From NCBI GenBank assembly GCA_947501805.1, contig CANMXJ010000017.1, positions 19,852-83,851 of the forward strand: a stretch of 64,000 nt of DNA, in the 5' to 3' direction. A model generated the notes under the pieces. That model had not been told where the DNA came from. It saw only the letters and a list, made by a program, of their open reading frames with translations, and did no database searches. A program made the translations under genes and the position numbers. Positions 46,208 through 55,256 of the stretch are shown one piece after another (within the stretch, counting starts at the first letter, position 1; every line of letters starts with the position of its first letter). The DNA is from an uncultured Sulfitobacter sp. GTDB lineage: Bacteria > Pseudomonadota > Alphaproteobacteria > Rhodobacterales > Rhodobacteraceae.

Positions 46208-47320
46208 ATGACACGTGAAAACCATCGAGAGGACGTCGCAGGCCGCGCCAATGTCGAGGACACGCCGGAATTGCTTGCCTATTATGACGAACTGGCAGGA
46301 CACAACACCGGTGCCCTCTGGACTGTCGCCAACAAGATCGAACCTTGGGAACCGCAGTCACAATCAATCCCAGTTCTGTGGCGCTACGCCGATCTACGTG
46401 AGAAAGTCCTGCGTTCGGTGGATCTGGTCACACCTGAAAAAGCCGGGCGGCGCGTGATCTATTTCAACAATCCGGGGCGCACCGATGTTTCAGCCGCGGT
46501 CGGCTGGATATACGCAGGGTTGCAGGTCATGCATCCCGGTGAAAAAGCCTCGGCACACCGCCACTCCGCCAGCGCGATCCGCTTTATCATGGAAGGCAGT
46601 GGTGCCTATACGGTTGTCGATGGCCACAAAATGACGCTTGGGCGCAACGATTTTGTCCTGACACCCAACGGCACATGGCACGAACACGCGGTTGAAGAAA
46701 CGGGTTCGCCCTGCATCTGGCAAGACGGGCTGGACATTCCCTTCGTCAACGCGATGGAAGCGAACTTTTTCGAAGTGCATCCCGACCTGTCCGAACCTGT
46801 TGCCTATCCCGTCGATGACATGACAAAGACATGGGGCAACGCCGGGCTGACACCGGGCGGCGGTGCGTGGGACAAAGGCTATTCGCCGATGTTCAAATAT
46901 GAATGGGACCGCACTTATGAGGCTCTAAACGCATATGCAGAAGCTTCTGATCCCTCCCCTTTTGACGGCACGCTGATGGAATACGTGAACCCGACAACCA
47001 ACGGCCCCGTGATGAAAACCCTTGGCGCAAGCATGCAACGGTTGGCCCCCGGCGAGAAAACCAAAGCCCACAGACACACCGGCAGCTACCTCTATCAAGC
47101 CGCCAAAGGGTCAGGCTATTCCATCATCAACGGCCAACGCTTTGACTGGAGCGAGCGCGACATTTTCTGCGTCCCCTCTTGGGCATGGCACGAACATGGC
47201 AACGCCTCGGACAGCGACGATGCCGTGCTCTTCTGCCTTAACGACCTTCCCGTCATCCGCGCCCTTGGCCTTTACCGCGAAGAGGCGCTTGGCGACAACG
47301 GCGGCCACCAACCCACATAA
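46208..47320 (+). CDS. Gentisate 1,2-dioxygenase
   Basis: This enzyme opens the ring of gentisate (2,5-dihydroxybenzoate) with O2 to give maleylpyruvate. The 370-residue bicupin has iron-binding AHRHSASAIRF (near residue 117) with WHEH (about 160) in the first cupin, and AHRHTGSYLY (about 287) with WAWHEH in the second. The ATG at 46208 is chosen because AAGGAG lies 9 bases before it. The related hydroxynaphthoate and salicylate 1,2-dioxygenases cannot be fully excluded. A FAH-family hydrolase follows after 16 bp, consistent with the pathway. Confidence 0.9.
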   Translation: MTRENHREDVAGRANVEDTPELLAYYDELAGHNTGALWTVANKIEPWEPQSQSIPVLWRYADLREKVLRSVDLVTPEKAGRRVIYFNNPGRTDVSAAVGWIYAGLQVMHPGEKASAHRHSASAIRFIMEGSGAYTVVDGHKMTLGRNDFVLTPNGTWHEHAVEETGSPCIWQDGLDIPFVNAMEANFFEVHPDLSEPVAYPVDDMTKTWGNAGLTPGGGAWDKGYSPMFKYEWDRTYEALNAYAEASDPSPFDGTLMEYVNPTTNGPVMKTLGASMQRLAPGEKTKAHRHTGSYLYQAAKGSGYSIINGQRFDWSERDIFCVPSWAWHEHGNASDSDDAVLFCLNDLPVIRALGLYREEALGDNGGHQPT

Positions 47321-47336
47321 AACAGACAGGACCGAT

Positions 47337-48260
47337 ATGAAACTCGTCACCTACAGAACCGATATCGAAGCACAGGCCCGTCTGGGCGTCATTCAGGATG
47401 GCATCGTCGTGGATGTTGCGGGGTTTGGCGAATATGCCGGCCTTGACCTGCCCGACCGCATGCTGGATTTCATCGACCTTGGCCCAGTGGCCGTGCGCCA
47501 ATTGCGCGAGGCGTTGCTGACCGCAGATGGCGATTGGGGCAACGCCCTCGCCCTGCCAATCGAAACGGTGAAACTGCTCGCCCCTATTCCGCGCCCACGC
47601 AAGAACATCTTTGGCATCGGGTTGAACTATCTCGATCACATCGCAGAAAGCAGCAAGGCGCTAGACACTTCTGATGCCTTGCCAAAAGAGCCCGTTGTTT
47701 TTTCCAAACCTCCGACAGCAGTTGTCGGCCCCGGCGATCCGGTGCGCCATGACGCCGACATGACCCAGCAACTTGATTGGGAAGTCGAACTGGCGGTGAT
47801 CATCGGCACCACCGCAACCCAAATCCTGCGGGAAAACGCGCTGCGCCATGTGTTCGGATACTCCGTCATGATCGACGTTTCTGCCCGCGACAACCGCCGT
47901 GCAGGTCAGTGGATTTTTTCCAAGGGTCAGGACACATATGCGCCGTTTGGTCCCTGCATTGTAACTGCAGATGACATCCCCGATCCGCAAACACTTGACC
48001 TATGGCTAACGGTTAACGGCGTCGAAAAGCAACGCTCCAACACCGCCAAGATGCTTTTCAAGGTTGATGAACTCATCTCGGATTTGTCCAAAGGTATTAC
48101 GCTTGAACCGGGTGATATCATCGCCTCCGGCACCCCCGAAGGAGTTGGCGCGGGTCGTGATCCGCAGGAATGGATGTGGCCGGGCGACGTGATGGAAGCC
48201 CATGTCGAGGGCATCGGAACAATCCGTCATCCGATCATCAACGCCACCAAATTCAAGTGA
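47337..48260 (+). CDS. Fumarylacetoacetate-hydrolase-family protein, likely fumarylpyruvate hydrolase
   Basis: A 307-residue protein with the FAH fold: FGIGLNYLDHIAE near residue 97, metal-binding residues (DWEVELAVIIG, and DVSARDNR) and IASGTPEGVGAG near 264. In the gentisate pathway such an enzyme splits fumarylpyruvate (or maleylpyruvate) to pyruvate and fumarate (or maleate). Its place directly after gentisate dioxygenase supports this. The expected maleylpyruvate isomerase is not in the window. The ATG at 47337 is used because the reading frame upstream lies inside the dioxygenase gene. Confidence 0.88.
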   Translation: MKLVTYRTDIEAQARLGVIQDGIVVDVAGFGEYAGLDLPDRMLDFIDLGPVAVRQLREALLTADGDWGNALALPIETVKLLAPIPRPRKNIFGIGLNYLDHIAESSKALDTSDALPKEPVVFSKPPTAVVGPGDPVRHDADMTQQLDWEVELAVIIGTTATQILRENALRHVFGYSVMIDVSARDNRRAGQWIFSKGQDTYAPFGPCIVTADDIPDPQTLDLWLTVNGVEKQRSNTAKMLFKVDELISDLSKGITLEPGDIIASGTPEGVGAGRDPQEWMWPGDVMEAHVEGIGTIRHPIINATKFK

Positions 48261-48302
48261 CGTCCTGACCTGCACTCTGCAGCGTTTGGCACCATCACAT
48301 CT

Positions 48303-48318
48303 TCCAAAAGGTTTTGGA
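48303..48318 (+). promoter_or_regulatory. Inverted repeat upstream of flavin-reductase-like gene
   Basis: TCCAAAA and TTTTGGA flank a two-base centre, giving a 16-bp dyad 47 bases before the next start. It could be an operator. It does not form a good terminator because the loop is too short and no T-run follows. Confidence 0.3.
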
Positions 48319-48365
48319 GCAAGCCGCAGCACGCGGCGCGGCTAACGATGAAGGACGACAATCAA

Positions 48366-48998
48366 ATGCGTTTCGATCTAGACCCTAATACGCCGCAATT
48401 CAGCTACAAACTGCTGACGGCTTGCGTCACACCACGCCCTATTGCGTGGGTGTCGTCCTTTGGCACAAATGGTGTGATCAACGTGGCCCCGTACAGCTTT
48501 TTCAACGCCATGGGTCACACACCGCCAACCGTGGCAATCGGTATCCTTGCCGATCCGGATAAAGGTTGGAAAGATACCGCGCGCAATATTCTTGATACAG
48601 GAGAGTTTGTCGTGAACCTTGTGCCCGAGACATTGGCAAAGGAGATGAACACAACCTGTATGAATGCGCCCGATGACGTAAGCGAATTGGAAATCGCAGG
48701 TTTGCAATCCGCCGCTTCTACCCACATCAAACCACCGCGCATTGCGAATGCGCCGGTATCTTTTGAATGCAAGACACACACCGTGGTCACCACCGGCCCG
48801 CAACAGGCCATCGTCATCGGTCAGGTGCATGCGATCCACATCGCGGATCAATTTGTGCTGGATGCGCAAAAAGGATACATCGACACCCCTGCCCTTGGTC
48901 TGGTCGGGCGCATGCATGGCGCTGGCTGGTACACGCGCACGGGCGACATGTTCCAGTTGGACCGCCCTGACTATGCCACTTGGAAGACAGAGAACTGA
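48366..48998 (+). CDS. Flavin-reductase-like FMN-binding split-barrel protein
   Basis: A 210-residue member of the flavin reductase domain family, seen from TACVTPRPIAWVSSFGTNGV near the start and INVAPYSFFNAMG, then NVVP/EFVVNLV and the C-terminal barrel strands. It should bind FMN and use NAD(P)H, either alone or with a monooxygenase. The ATG at 48366 is preferred (AAGGA 10 bases before it) to an earlier ATG at 48348 that lacks a ribosome site. It follows the gentisate genes but is separated by 105 bp holding an inverted repeat. No oxygenase partner is visible. Confidence 0.85.
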   Translation: MRFDLDPNTPQFSYKLLTACVTPRPIAWVSSFGTNGVINVAPYSFFNAMGHTPPTVAIGILADPDKGWKDTARNILDTGEFVVNLVPETLAKEMNTTCMNAPDDVSELEIAGLQSAASTHIKPPRIANAPVSFECKTHTVVTTGPQQAIVIGQVHAIHIADQFVLDAQKGYIDTPALGLVGRMHGAGWYTRTGDMFQLDRPDYATWKTEN

Positions 48999-49002
48999 AG
49001 CG

Positions 49003-49024
49003 CCCAATATTCCCCTTATTAGGG
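49003..49024. terminator. Possible bidirectional terminator between convergent genes
   Basis: CCCAATA and TATTAGGG can pair with a one-base bulge in the 27-bp gap between the convergent flavin-reductase-like and ligase genes. The stem is short and AT-rich, so the call is weak. Confidence 0.3.
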
Positions 49025-49025
49025 T

Positions 49026-50048
49026 CTATATCTTTGGCAACTCCGTGGGTTGAACCAGCGGGAAAATATCAAAAGGCGACGTGAGTTGTTTCATGCTGCG
49101 CATCGTTACAATCTGCCCTGTGTTGTAGCGCAGAAAGGGTGTCGCGTTGTTTGTCACCAGTGATGTGACAACCAGAACTCCCGGCACGCCTTCGTCAAGC
49201 AGCTCGAATGTTTGCGGGTCCAACACTTCGGGAAAGCAAAAATCGGACCAGAAACGAAAACCATAACACGCCGCATCTTCGCAACCTGTCATCATGACCT
49301 CGGACATGCCGAAACAGTCACGCACCTCGGCACCCCAAAGTGCCGTCAGCTTGTTCCGCTTGGTATCGGGCAAAGGTTCACCTGTGCACAGGATCTTGTT
49401 CACGGAAGCCGCAGCCAGATCAAAGCCTTGCGCTTGTGCAAACTCACCCAATGCGATCCCGTCACTGACAGATCCAATCCACGCTGTAGGCCGAAGCCTG
49501 CGCAACAGATCAAGTTGGCCAGAAATATCCGAAGCACCGGTAGAGCCAGCCCAAATCATCCCGACACCCATCTCGGAACCGCTGCGCGCCATCATATGCC
49601 CCATCGGATCACTCCCCAGTGGCATCGACATCTGCGCCACATCATCCTGAGTGAAACCGGCAAGCACCATCGCGCGTTTGAAACCAACCGCAGCATAGGC
49701 AACATCACGAGACGTACGTGGATAAAACAGGGGCGCATCGGCTAAACCACCTGCCTGCCAGAACTCCGTGATCTTGTTATCCGGTGCGAGGCAAAAGACG
49801 TCCTGAAAGGTCTGTTGGTCCATACCCTCCAGTTGCCCCTGATCGAGGATCGGGATTTTCACCCATTCCTCGGTCTTGGTTACCTGATCAATGTCGATAT
49901 GGTCCAGTTTCCCACGATAGAACCCCGACCGCTGCGCCTGATCAAACGCATAGATACGACGCAATGTCTGTACGTTGATCAGACCGCCAACCGTTTCGGG
50001 AATACCAAGATCAACGACAGGATGGATCACCTTGCTACCCTCTTTCAA
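49026..50048 (-). CDS. PaaK-like (phenylacetate-CoA ligase family) AMP-binding protein, C-terminally short
   Basis: A 340-residue adenylate-forming protein. It has an AMP-binding region with GSTGASD (near residue 168, the ATP-loop equivalent), ILCTGEPLP (near 219), GAEVRDCFGMSE (near 239) and FLRYNTGQIVTM (near 308). A stop then comes about 80-90 residues before the end of normal PaaK proteins (about 430 residues), so the C-terminal lid domain that holds the catalytic lysine/loop is missing. It could be a decayed ligase or a short variant. It is in line with RidA and the ABC transporter genes (same strand), so an aromatic-acid activating role is likely if active. Confidence 0.8.
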   Translation of the reverse strand: MKEGSKVIHPVVDLGIPETVGGLINVQTLRRIYAFDQAQRSGFYRGKLDHIDIDQVTKTEEWVKIPILDQGQLEGMDQQTFQDVFCLAPDNKITEFWQAGGLADAPLFYPRTSRDVAYAAVGFKRAMVLAGFTQDDVAQMSMPLGSDPMGHMMARSGSEMGVGMIWAGSTGASDISGQLDLLRRLRPTAWIGSVSDGIALGEFAQAQGFDLAAASVNKILCTGEPLPDTKRNKLTALWGAEVRDCFGMSEVMMTGCEDAACYGFRFWSDFCFPEVLDPQTFELLDEGVPGVLVVTSLVTNNATPFLRYNTGQIVTMRSMKQLTSPFDIFPLVQPTELPKI

Positions 50049-50069
50049 ATCGAGCCCGGTTGGCTACTG

Positions 50070-50471
50070 TTATTTGCCTTGCAAGACCGCCGTCGCTTCG
50101 ATCTCAAGCAGTGCTTCGTCTTCGACCAGACCCGCGACGACAACCATGGTCATGGCCGGAAAGTGACGACCCAATACGCGGCGATAGACCTCGCCAACTT
50201 CACGCTGGCGCGCGACATATTCTTGCTTGTCGACAACATACCACGTCAGGCGCACGAGGTCTTCAATCTTGCCACCTGCCGCTTCAATCACATCAACAAT
50301 ATTGCGCAGCGCCTGTTCCATCTGGCCGATAAAATCTTGCGTTTCAAAGACCTGATCTGCGGTCCAACCGATCTGACCACCAATGAACAATTGGTTATCC
50401 GCTGTCTTGATCCCGTTGGCATACCCTCTGGCTTTGGCCCATCCGTCCGGCTGAATAATCTCGTTTGTCAT
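50070..50471 (-). CDS. RidA-family (YjgF/YER057c/UK114) protein
   Basis: RidA-like proteins deaminate reactive enamine/imine intermediates or act as small-molecule trimers. This 133-residue protein has LFIGGQIGWTADQ, IGQMEQALRNI and the C-terminal IEATAVL strand with the family fold; the conserved Arg/Glu (RLTWYVVD, LLEIEATAV) positions look present. The ATG at 50471 has AAGGAG seven bases before it. It lies 21 bp upstream of the ligase gene, same strand, suggesting one unit. Confidence 0.88.
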   Translation of the reverse strand: MTNEIIQPDGWAKARGYANGIKTADNQLFIGGQIGWTADQVFETQDFIGQMEQALRNIVDVIEAAGGKIEDLVRLTWYVVDKQEYVARQREVGEVYRRVLGRHFPAMTMVVVAGLVEDEALLEIEATAVLQGK

Positions 50472-50686
50472 CCTGTTTCTCCTTTTACATCTTGTTACAA
50501 CTGCGCACGGTTCAGATCCGTCCACGGTTGGGATTCATCTTTGGTTATGTGGGTACCAAGTTTTTGCCGCACTCCAAACGCAGGGCATGAGCCGGGCCAA
50601 GAAAACGACCAGTTCCCTGCGAGATATCCTGCAACAGGGTCACACGGGCGAGACCGTTTCAGATGGCGATAGGAAAATGCTATGAT

Positions 50687-51376
50687 CTACACCCCCAAGT
50701 ACTGATCGCGCACAGCTGGGCCAAGATCATCAATTGTACCATGCCAGACCGAAACGCCACGCTCCAGTATGACCACGCTGTCAGCGATCTGGCGCAGTTC
50801 GCTGATCGTCTTGTCCACCACGAGGATGGACAAATCACCGGATTTTTTCAACGCCGCAATCGCCGCCCAGATTTCCTGACGCACAACAGGTGCCAAACCC
50901 TCTGTTGCCTCGTCCAGAATCAACAAGCGCGGGTTTGTCATCAAAGCACGCCCAATGGACAACATTTGCTGCTCCCCCCCAGACAGCGATCCTGCAAGCT
51001 GGTGTTCACGTTCTTTCAAACGGGGGAAAAGCGCGTGAACAGCCGCGAAATCCCACTGTCCGGGGCGCGCTGAAGCATAGAGGTTTTCATAGACTGTCAA
51101 ATTCGTGAAGCACCGGCGCCCTTCAGGCACCAGCCCCAGACCCAATTGCGCAGCTTTGTGTGCAGGCAGTCCACCAATGTCACGACCTGCAAATGAAACA
51201 TTTCCGGCAGAGTTCTTGAGCAAGCGGCAGATCACCTTGATCGTGGTCGATTTGCCCATCCCATTTCGCCCCATAAGTGCGACTACCTCGCCCTCAGCCA
51301 CACGAAGGTCCACACCGAACAACGCCTGCGATGCGCCATAGCTTGCAGTGATCTGTTCCAGGGCCAACAAACTCAT
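50687..51376 (-). CDS. livF: LivF, ABC transporter ATPase (branched-chain amino-acid type)
   Basis: The 229-residue ATPase has Walker A (GRNGMGKST, near residue 36), the signature LSGGEQQMLSIGRALM and Walker B LLILDEATEGL. It pairs with LivG to power the LivH/LivM permease. Its start overlaps the LivG stop by four bases (ATGA). A 215-bp gap before RidA contains nothing recognisable. The substrate is not set by sequence; the aromatic neighbours suggest an aromatic acid or amino acid. Confidence 0.93.
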   Translation of the reverse strand: MSLLALEQITASYGASQALFGVDLRVAEGEVVALMGRNGMGKSTTIKVICRLLKNSAGNVSFAGRDIGGLPAHKAAQLGLGLVPEGRRCFTNLTVYENLYASARPGQWDFAAVHALFPRLKEREHQLAGSLSGGEQQMLSIGRALMTNPRLLILDEATEGLAPVVRQEIWAAIAALKKSGDLSILVVDKTISELRQIADSVVILERGVSVWHGTIDDLGPAVRDQYLGV

Positions 51377-52128
51377 GCCGCGTCCTCTTCACCCAGATAA
51401 GCGACGCGCACATCGGGATTGGAGCGGACCTCATCAACGTTGCCGGTTGCAATAATCTTGCCATACACAAGAACACTGATCCGGTCAGCCAGCGCAAAAA
51501 CCGCATCCATATCATGCTCGACAAGCAGGATTGGGGCCTCTTTTTTCAACTCTTGCAAAAACCCGGTCAACGCCTTGGACCCTTCCCCACCCATGCCTGC
51601 CATCGGTTCGTCCATCAAAAACGCCTTGGGGGACAGTGTCAGGGCAACCGCAACCTCCAACTGGCGGCGCTGTCCATGTGACAGCTCTGACGTGATGGTT
51701 TCTTCACGCTTGCGCAACCCGACCCGCTCCAATGCCGCACGCGCCCGTTTCAGCAAGGCGGCGTCTTTCATGGCAGGTTTGAAAAAACTGAACGCAGAAC
51801 CGCTTTGCCCCACGGCGCCCAACACGACATTTTCAAGCACCGTATAATCCATCGCCAGCGCCGAAATCTGGAAAGTGCGGCCCAGACCCAAGCGGGCACG
51901 TTCAGCTGTCGATACACCTGTCACATCCTTGCCGTTAAACCAGACAGTTCCACTGTCCGGTTTCAATCCTCCTGCAATCTGCTTGATAAGTGTCGATTTT
52001 CCGGCCCCGTTCGGGCCAATCAACGCGTGTATCTCTCCTGGCTTCAGGTCCAGCGATATCCCGTCGCTGGCCTTAAGCGCACCAAAGGACTTGTGAATAT
52101 CAGAGACCGTCAGAATGCTATCCGTCAT
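51373..52128 (-). CDS. livG: LivG, ABC transporter ATPase (branched-chain amino-acid type)
   Basis: A 251-residue ATPase: Walker A GPNGAGKSTLIKQI near residue 38, signature LSHGQRRQLEVAVAL, Walker B KAFLMDEPMAGM. An open frame continues 60 codons upstream but overlaps livM and encodes unrelated residues. The ATG at 52128 matches the normal LivG start (MTDSILTVSDIHKSFG) and overlaps the livM stop by 11 bp. Confidence 0.93.
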   Translation of the reverse strand: MTDSILTVSDIHKSFGALKASDGISLDLKPGEIHALIGPNGAGKSTLIKQIAGGLKPDSGTVWFNGKDVTGVSTAERARLGLGRTFQISALAMDYTVLENVVLGAVGQSGSAFSFFKPAMKDAALLKRARAALERVGLRKREETITSELSHGQRRQLEVAVALTLSPKAFLMDEPMAGMGGEGSKALTGFLQELKKEAPILLVEHDMDAVFALADRISVLVYGKIIATGNVDEVRSNPDVRVAYLGEEDAA

Positions 52129-53104
52129 GACTGATCTCCTTGCGCGACAGCTTGCCGATGATCCCACCCTTCGCAAACAGAACGACGAACAAAAGGATCG
52201 CGCCCAGATAGATGAACCAATACTCCGACAACCCGCCAAGGAAGTGTTCAAGCATGATATAAAGCGCGGCACCCGCAACAGGCCCGAACAGGCGCGCCAC
52301 GCCCCCAAGGATGATGAAAATCATGATTTCACCGGAGATTTGCCAAGAGAACATTGTCGGACTGACAAAGCGGTTAAGGTCCGCAAACAACGCGCCTGCC
52401 AGTCCGGTAATCGCGCCCGAGATGACAAAAGCAACAAGCCGCACCCGGTAGACATTGATGCCAACTGTCAGCGCGCGTTCCTCATTCTGATGCGCCCCGT
52501 TCAGCGCCAAACCAAAGGGGGATTTGTTCAGGCGGTTCACCAGAAACAGAACCGCGCAAAGCAGCACAAAACAGATACTAAAGAACTGAATAGGGTCTAA
52601 CGTGTTCATCCCCGGAAACTGGTTGCGCACATAGATCGACAGCCCGTCCTCGCCGCCATAGGCAGGCCAGCTGATCGTGAAATAATAGAACATCTGCCCA
52701 AACGCGAGTGTGACCATGATGAAATAGACGCCCGTTGTGCGCAGGCTAAGTGCCCCGATCAGCAATGCCAGCAGTGCAGACATCACAATCGCGACCAACC
52801 AGATTACCGGCATCGAATTTGTGCCTTCGATCAGGAACGGAACTTCCATGATCGGTTCGTAATTCTGTGCATGACTGGCAAGGATACCCATCGCATAGCC
52901 ACCCATCCCGAAATAAGCGGCATGACCAAAACTGACCAATCCCCCCTGCCCCAGCGCGAGGTTCAAACCTACCCCGGCCAGCGCGAAAATCACCGCGCGG
53001 GTCGCAAGCGTAATGGTAAACGGTTCCTCCGCGAAATGCGCATAGGTCGGCACCAGCACCAGCAGGGCCAGAATGATCATGTTGATATGGCGTTCGCGCA
53101 TCAT
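52118..53104 (-). CDS. livM: LivM, ABC transporter permease (branched-chain amino-acid type)
   Basis: A 328-residue membrane protein with about nine hydrophobic segments, beginning MIILALLVLVPTYAHFAEEP, with the conserved GLNLALGQGGLVSFGHAAYF near residue 45 and AGVALAGAL-type loop (ITGLAGALFADLNRFVSP near 235). It forms the channel with LivH, which lies one base away. Confidence 0.93.
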   Translation of the reverse strand: MMRERHINMIILALLVLVPTYAHFAEEPFTITLATRAVIFALAGVGLNLALGQGGLVSFGHAAYFGMGGYAMGILASHAQNYEPIMEVPFLIEGTNSMPVIWLVAIVMSALLALLIGALSLRTTGVYFIMVTLAFGQMFYYFTISWPAYGGEDGLSIYVRNQFPGMNTLDPIQFFSICFVLLCAVLFLVNRLNKSPFGLALNGAHQNEERALTVGINVYRVRLVAFVISGAITGLAGALFADLNRFVSPTMFSWQISGEIMIFIILGGVARLFGPVAGAALYIMLEHFLGGLSEYWFIYLGAILLFVVLFAKGGIIGKLSRKEISHDG

Positions 53105-53105
53105 C

Positions 53106-54023
53106 TCAGGTGCTCCCGAACAGGCCGGTTGGCTTGTAAAGCAACACCCCCGCCATCAGGATGTAGATCAACATCGACGCCAACGCAGATCCGACCGTCG
53201 TGGCGGCAGACGGCTCCATGAACGTGCCAAAAATAACAGGCAACATCGTGCGCCCCAAAGTATCGGTCAGGCCAACCAGAATGGCACCCGCTAGCGCCCC
53301 CTTAATCGACCCTATTCCGCCAATTACAATCACAACAAAGGCCAGGATCAACACGGGTTCTCCCATGCCCACCTCAACCGACTGGATCGCCCCGACAAGC
53401 GCACCGGACAGCCCTGCAAGTGCGGCACCAAGGGCAAAAACCATAGTGTACAATACCGAAATATCCACACCCAATGCGGCAATCATTTCGCGGTCGTTTT
53501 CACCCGCACGTATCCGCATGCCAACGCGTGTTTTCGAGATTAACAGGAACAATCCCGCAGCCACCGCCAAACCGATCAGAATGATCGTCAGACGATAGAG
53601 CGAATACTGAATACCACCGGGCAAGGTCACTGTGCCATTCAGGACATCAGGAATGTTCAGAAACAAGGGGAACGAGCCGAAAACCCAACGGGTGGCTTCT
53701 GAAAAAATCAGGATCAGCGCAAAGGTCGCCAAGACCTGCTCAAGATGATCCCTGTCATAGAGCCGCCTGATCACCGTCAGTTCAATCAGCGCGCCGATGA
53801 TCGCCGCTGCAATCAGACTTGCCACAAGCGCGAGAAAGAAGTTTCCGGTCCAACCGGCAACCGCCGCCGCCGCAAATGCACCGATCATGTAAAGCGACCC
53901 GTGCGCGAGGTTGATCAACCCCATCACGCCAAAGATCAGCGTCAATCCGGCGGCCATCAGGAACAACATCACGCCGAATTGCAGACCGTTGAGGACTTGC
54001 TCGATCAAAAGAAGTGTCGTCAT
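53106..54023 (-). CDS. livH: LivH, ABC transporter permease (branched-chain amino-acid type)
   Basis: A 305-residue permease with the family start QVLNGLQFGVMLFLMAAGLT, GVMGLINLAHGSLYMIGAF near residue 33, and the conserved EAA-like loop GALAGLSGALVG near 205. The gene lies 60 bp after livK and one base before livM. Confidence 0.93.
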   Translation of the reverse strand: MTTLLLIEQVLNGLQFGVMLFLMAAGLTLIFGVMGLINLAHGSLYMIGAFAAAAVAGWTGNFFLALVASLIAAAIIGALIELTVIRRLYDRDHLEQVLATFALILIFSEATRWVFGSFPLFLNIPDVLNGTVTLPGGIQYSLYRLTIILIGLAVAAGLFLLISKTRVGMRIRAGENDREMIAALGVDISVLYTMVFALGAALAGLSGALVGAIQSVEVGMGEPVLILAFVVIVIGGIGSIKGALAGAILVGLTDTLGRTMLPVIFGTFMEPSAATTVGSALASMLIYILMAGVLLYKPTGLFGST

Positions 54024-54083
54024 CAGGCCCCCTTCCTTGAAAGCATCCGGCGACCACAGCCACCGGATGCTCTGTTCTTGGTC

Positions 54084-55256
54084 CTAGAGTTTGCACTCGG
54101 CGGCATAGACGTCCTGCCGGTCTTCGAGGCCAATACCGATGATCTTGTTGGTGAAGACATCACCATCCTTGATCACCTCACGCACATAGAAGTCCTGGAT
54201 GGGATGCTGGTTGTTGCCAAACCTGAAATCGCCCCGCGTCGAGGCAAAATCGGCCTCACGTAGCGCCTCACGAAAAGCGTCCGTGTCCTTCACATCGGCC
54301 TTCGCCGCTGCCGAAACTATCAAGTTTGCGGTATCAAATGCCTGCGACGCATAGATAGACGGGATGCGTCCGTATTCAGCCTTAAACGTCTCTACAAAAG
54401 CCTTATTCGCGGCATTGTCGATGTCCGGGCTCCATTGGGCAGTATTGTGAATGCCAAGGGCTGCATCCCCCACCGCTGCAAGAATGGTCTGATCAAAGCT
54501 GAACGCCGGACCAACCACGGGCAGGTCAATACCACTGCCTGCGTATTGCTTGAGAAATGAAATTCCCATGCCGCCGGGCAGAAAGAAGAAAATGCCATCT
54601 GCACCCGATGCACGGATTTGGGCGATTTCGGCAGCGTAATCGGTCTGGCCCAGCTTGGTGAACAACTCGCCGGCCAACGCCCCCTCATAGGTCCGCTTGA
54701 AGCCGGTCAATGCATCTTTGCCTGCCGGATAGTTTGGGGCCAGAATGAAGGCATTCTTGAAACCAAGCTTTTTAGCATGCGCGCCTGCGGCCTCATGGGG
54801 ACCGTCGTTCTGCCATGCAACATTGAAATAGTTCTCGTGACACCCCTTACCTGCCAATTGCGCAGGTCCGGCATTCGGTGAGATGTAGAACTTTCCCTGC
54901 GCTGTTGCGGCGGGTGCCACGGCAAGTGCGAGGTTGGAAAAAACAATCCCCGTCATAATGTCGACTTTTTCGGACTGGATCATTTTGTCAGCGACCTGCA
55001 CCGCGATATCGGGTTTTCGCTGGTCATCCTCGACCACAACTTCGATCCCGTCATTTCCCGATTGCTTGATCCCCAACAGAAACCCGTCGCGGATATCAAC
55101 GCCCAAGGCCGCTCCACCACCAGTTAAAGTAGTGATCAGGCCGATCTTAACTTTACCACCATGCCCATCCGCCACGGCACCGGACGCCAATCCAAGTGCC
55201 ATGATCCCTGCCGCTCCAAGAACCCTGAACGCGTGCATTGTTTTTCCTGTCATCAT
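54084..55256 (-). CDS. LivK-type periplasmic substrate-binding protein
   Basis: A 390-residue solute-binding protein with a signal peptide (VLGAAGIMALGLASGAVA). The two-lobed type I periplasmic fold shows KIGLITTLTGGGAALGVDI, FLLGIKQSG and EVVVEDDQRKPD. The ATG at 55256 is chosen from GGGAG eight bases before it; an ATG at 55238 is also possible. Homologues of this type may bind amino acids or aromatic acids (benzoates). The gentisate, ligase and RidA genes nearby favour an aromatic or aryl-amino substrate, but this is inference. It is the first gene of the transporter operon. Confidence 0.9.
   Translation of the reverse strand: MMTGKTMHAFRVLGAAGIMALGLASGAVADGHGGKVKIGLITTLTGGGAALGVDIRDGFLLGIKQSGNDGIEVVVEDDQRKPDIAVQVADKMIQSEKVDIMTGIVFSNLALAVAPAATAQGKFYISPNAGPAQLAGKGCHENYFNVAWQNDGPHEAAGAHAKKLGFKNAFILAPNYPAGKDALTGFKRTYEGALAGELFTKLGQTDYAAEIAQIRASGADGIFFFLPGGMGISFLKQYAGSGIDLPVVGPAFSFDQTILAAVGDAALGIHNTAQWSPDIDNAANKAFVETFKAEYGRIPSIYASQAFDTANLIVSAAAKADVKDTDAFREALREADFASTRGDFRFGNNQHPIQDFYVREVIKDGDVFTNKIIGIGLEDRQDVYAAECKL

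Noticed and set aside
48348..48365. Earlier ATG for the flavin-reductase-like gene
   Set aside because: No ribosome site before it, while AAGGA precedes the ATG at 48366.
51373..52308. Sixty extra N-terminal residues on LivG
   Set aside because: They overlap livM and lack transporter-ATPase features; the normal LivG start is at 52128.
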